Below, one piece after another: positions 6,587-7,973 of a DNA stretch of 7,973 nucleotides. The DNA comes from an uncultured Clostridia bacterium (GTDB taxonomy: Bacteria; Bacillota; Clostridia; UBA1381), in the NCBI GenBank assembly GCA_905236685.1, contig CAJOPD010000018.1:1-7973 (forward strand), in the 5' to 3' direction. The position numbers and the translations under genes were made by a program. Numbering within the stretch: position 1 is the stretch's first letter; every line of letters starts with the position of its first letter. Below the pieces are notes generated by a model, which saw only the letters and a program-made list of their open reading frames with translations, did no database searches and was not told the origin of the DNA.

Positions 6587-7010
6587 CGCCGCTATCCCCT
6601 TTATTTTTAAGAATTTCTATCGCCTTGGTTATGATTTTGGGCATAGGTATGCCTATAATCCCCGCATTTTCCACTATTGAAATCAGCTCATTCACTATAA
6701 ATGCAATAACCGCGGCAGGCTTTATGTAGTCAGTTCCAAGCGAAATATCGAGCCTGTATGCAACAAGTACGAACAGCAGCATAGTGCATTTTTTGCATAG
6801 TCCCATAAAACAGCTTTTTGACGATATGCTCCCTGTTTCGCTTTTCGGGCTTTTATTGAAAAATGCGGCTATTAAAAGTCCTAAAATGAAGTCAATTGCC
6901 ATTACAATAATCAGCGTAACCATATCCTCCGTCCAGCCGCCGAACAGCTTTATGAGCGCCGCTCCCGCCACGCCGAAAGCTGTGCATAATCCCGCTTTAA
7001 TGCAGTTCAT
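6579..7010 (-). CDS. Phage holin, phage_holin_4 (toxin-secretion/lysis holin) family
   Basis: 143 residues from ATG at 7010-7008. Holins form the membrane holes that let the endolysin reach the wall. Membrane segments are at about 5-24, 30-51, 75-92 and 97-116. The family signature is visible as VMAIDFILGLLIAAFF (36-51) and NELISIVENAGIIGIPMP (107-124), which is the usual NE-x-I-S-I-x-E-N-x-G-x-x-G-x-P-x-P pattern. The C-terminus (125-143) is charged and cytoplasmic. The frame is also open upstream to a TTG at 7052, but that would overlap the tail gene by about 40 bases. GGAGGTG at 7015-7021 is placed correctly for the ATG at 7010, one base after the tail gene's TAG. The gene order of tail protein, holin and endolysin supports the call. 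Confidence 0.9.
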   Translation of the reverse strand: MNCIKAGLCTAFGVAGAALIKLFGGWTEDMVTLIIVMAIDFILGLLIAAFFNKSPKSETGSISSKSCFMGLCKKCTMLLFVLVAYRLDISLGTDYIKPAAVIAFIVNELISIVENAGIIGIPMPKIITKAIEILKNKGDSGDA

Positions 7011-7011
7011 A

Positions 7012-7973
7012 CTACACCTCCAACGCAGCAACTCTTGCTTCAAGGTTAGCAAGTCTATTATATACGCATTTAGCGCTCGGATATTGCTCGTCCGTTGACT
7101 GCGCGGTGAGCGCCGTTACCTTATTACTTGATATTTCTGGATAGATATACGGAATACCCCTTCTCTTGCAATAGCTTTGCGCATAGCTCCCGAAGTTGCA
7201 GTAAATCATCAAATTTGGCGAACCGAAAAATACCACATTTGCCTCACTGTTTCCCATATCCGCAACGCTGTCGGGAATAAACACCTTAGTCAGATTTGTG
7301 CAGCCGTTAAATGCATATCTTTCAATAGCCGTAACACCCTCGGGAATTACAATTTCCCTGATAGATGTACAGCCCGCAAACATTTCCGGCGTTATGGAAT
7401 AGTTTCCCTTCGGCAGTATTATGCTTGCCAAAGAAGTGCAGTCGGCAAACAGATAATTCTGCCAAGCCGTAATGCTTGCAGGAATTATTAAAGATGTGAT
7501 TGCCGTACAGGCTTTAAAAGCATTATTGGGAAGCATTGTCACGGGCTTTCCGTTATATTCATAAGGAATAACAATATTTCCGGAAATACTCGTATTTGCG
7601 CATTTTACTGAATATGCCGCTCCGCCGTTTATTTCGGTAAAGGTAAAATTGCTGTCGTTAGACGGCGCTATATCCTTGCCGTACATCGCTATCCGCATAG
7701 CCTTATCGGCGTCTGTGAGTGTGGTTTTCACACCTTCCGCCAAAGCCGACTTGGGTATATCGGTTATATTGACCTTTCCGTTTGCGTCGGGCATCAAGTC
7801 CGTGCCGTCTACCGAAACTGCCGAAATATCCCCGGTATCGCCTTTGTCACCTTTATCGCCTTTATCGCCCTTGTCACCTTTATCACCCTTTGGATTCGTT
7901 GTAAACTCTCTTCTTGGATCATATTCAATTTCTTTATTAATTATTTTTTTTATTCTTTCAATAATTTCTTTAA
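7012..7973 (-). CDS. Phage tail/fibre-type protein with collagen-like GDK triplets and BspA-type leucine-rich repeats (5' end outside window)
   Basis: The frame is open to the right edge, so the N-terminus is missing; 319 residues are visible. Order: a charged KEIIERIKK helix (1-17), a collagen-like tract of six Gly-X-Y triplets (29-46, GDK five times then GDT), a linker with DANGKVNITDIP (62-73) and SALAEGVKTTLTDADKAMR, then BspA/LRR_5 repeats (about 148-250). The repeats show the FxxCTxLxxIxIPxxVTxI pattern, for example FAGCTSIREIVIPEGVTAI, and end with the usual SYAQSYCKRRGIPY cap. The C-terminal TDEQYPSAKCVYNRLANLEARVAALEV segment (YPSAK at 297-301) is a short coiled-coil module common in Gram-positive phage tail and baseplate proteins. 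It likely acts as a virion-surface or receptor-binding part. A start at the TTG 7797 or ATG 7794 is rejected because the collagen tract upstream is in the same frame. The position directly before the holin fits a late tail gene. Confidence 0.82.
   Translation of the reverse strand, partial: KEIIERIKKIINKEIEYDPRREFTTNPKGDKGDKGDKGDKGDKGDTGDISAVSVDGTDLMPDANGKVNITDIPKSALAEGVKTTLTDADKAMRIAMYGKDIAPSNDSNFTFTEINGGAAYSVKCANTSISGNIVIPYEYNGKPVTMLPNNAFKACTAITSLIIPASITAWQNYLFADCTSLASIILPKGNYSITPEMFAGCTSIREIVIPEGVTAIERYAFNGCTNLTKVFIPDSVADMGNSEANVVFFGSPNLMIYCNFGSYAQSYCKRRGIPYIYPEISSNKVTALTAQSTDEQYPSAKCVYNRLANLEARVAALEV
7015..7021 (-). promoter_or_regulatory. Ribosome binding site that sets the holin start
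   Basis: GGAGGTG on the minus strand ends four bases before ATG 7010-7008 and overlaps the tail gene's end (TAG at 7012-7014). It decides for the ATG at 7010 over the upstream in-frame TTG at 7052. Confidence 0.8.
7834..7887 (-). repeat. Collagen-like Gly-X-Y coding repeat in the tail gene
   Basis: Six 9-base units encode GDK five times and GDT once. Units differ only at synonymous third positions (GGT/GGC, GAT/GAC, AAA/AAG) apart from the last codon. Such triplets form collagen triple helices and are common in phage tail fibres. The near-identity at base level makes copy-number change by slippage plausible. Confidence 0.85.

Noticed and set aside
7011..7052. Longer holin start at TTG 7052
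   Set aside because: It would overlap the tail gene and add a charged extension; the ATG at 7010 has a good ribosome binding site.
7792..7797. Start of the tail gene at TTG 7797 or ATG 7794
   Set aside because: The same frame continues upstream through the collagen-like triplets to the window edge, so these are internal codons.
1..7973. CRISPR arrays, tRNA or rRNA genes, insertion sequences
   Set aside because: No regularly spaced repeats, cloverleaf sequences, transposase-like frames or terminal inverted repeats were seen.

Overview
The window looks like chromosomal DNA of a gut-type anaerobic Clostridia (Firmicutes) strain with an S-layer-type cell wall. The reasons are moderate GC, strong GGAGG-type ribosome binding sites, SLH-anchored exported proteins, an ECF-type transporter subunit, a cobalamin riboswitch and a Gram-positive phage lysis cassette. 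No species can be named from what is visible. All supported genes lie on the minus strand, so transcription runs from high to low coordinates.

Positions 7973 to about 5856 are the 3' end of a prophage or phage-derived late module. It holds a tail/fibre-type protein cut by the window edge (collagen-like GDK triplets, BspA-type leucine-rich repeats and a phage YPSAK tail module), a four-segment holin of the phage_holin_4 type, and an M15-family L-Ala-D-Glu-type endolysin whose C-terminus looks SLH-like. The three genes abut or overlap, and a strong intrinsic terminator follows them at 5856-5893.

Positions 5835-5443 have no gene but are fully occupied by regulation: a promoter with a perfect TATAAT, a cobalamin riboswitch aptamer (about 5605-5759), and a leader with an intrinsic terminator (5466-5497) and possible competing hairpins before the start codon.

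Positions 5442-1 are the regulated operon, with every junction within 4 bases: (i) a 908-residue secreted protein with beta-type domain, Ig/carboxypeptidase-regulatory-like domain, alpha/alpha barrel, Gly7 linker, DUF4430 domain and three SLH repeats; (ii) a 480-residue secreted alpha/alpha-barrel protein with three SLH repeats; (iii) a 220-residue membrane-tethered DUF4430 protein; (iv) an EcfT/CbiQ-like transporter subunit running off the left edge.

The main point of interest is (i)-(iii). The pairing of an alpha/alpha barrel with a DUF4430 beta domain is the architecture of animal intrinsic factor and transcobalamin. Here it sits under a B12 riboswitch, with an ECF transporter gene at the end of the visible operon. 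The inferred system is a wall-anchored, intrinsic-factor-like corrinoid capture machine feeding an ECF importer. It is present once as a single-chain protein and once split into an alpha-domain protein and a beta-domain protein. Binding to B12 is inferred from context and architecture, not shown by the sequence.
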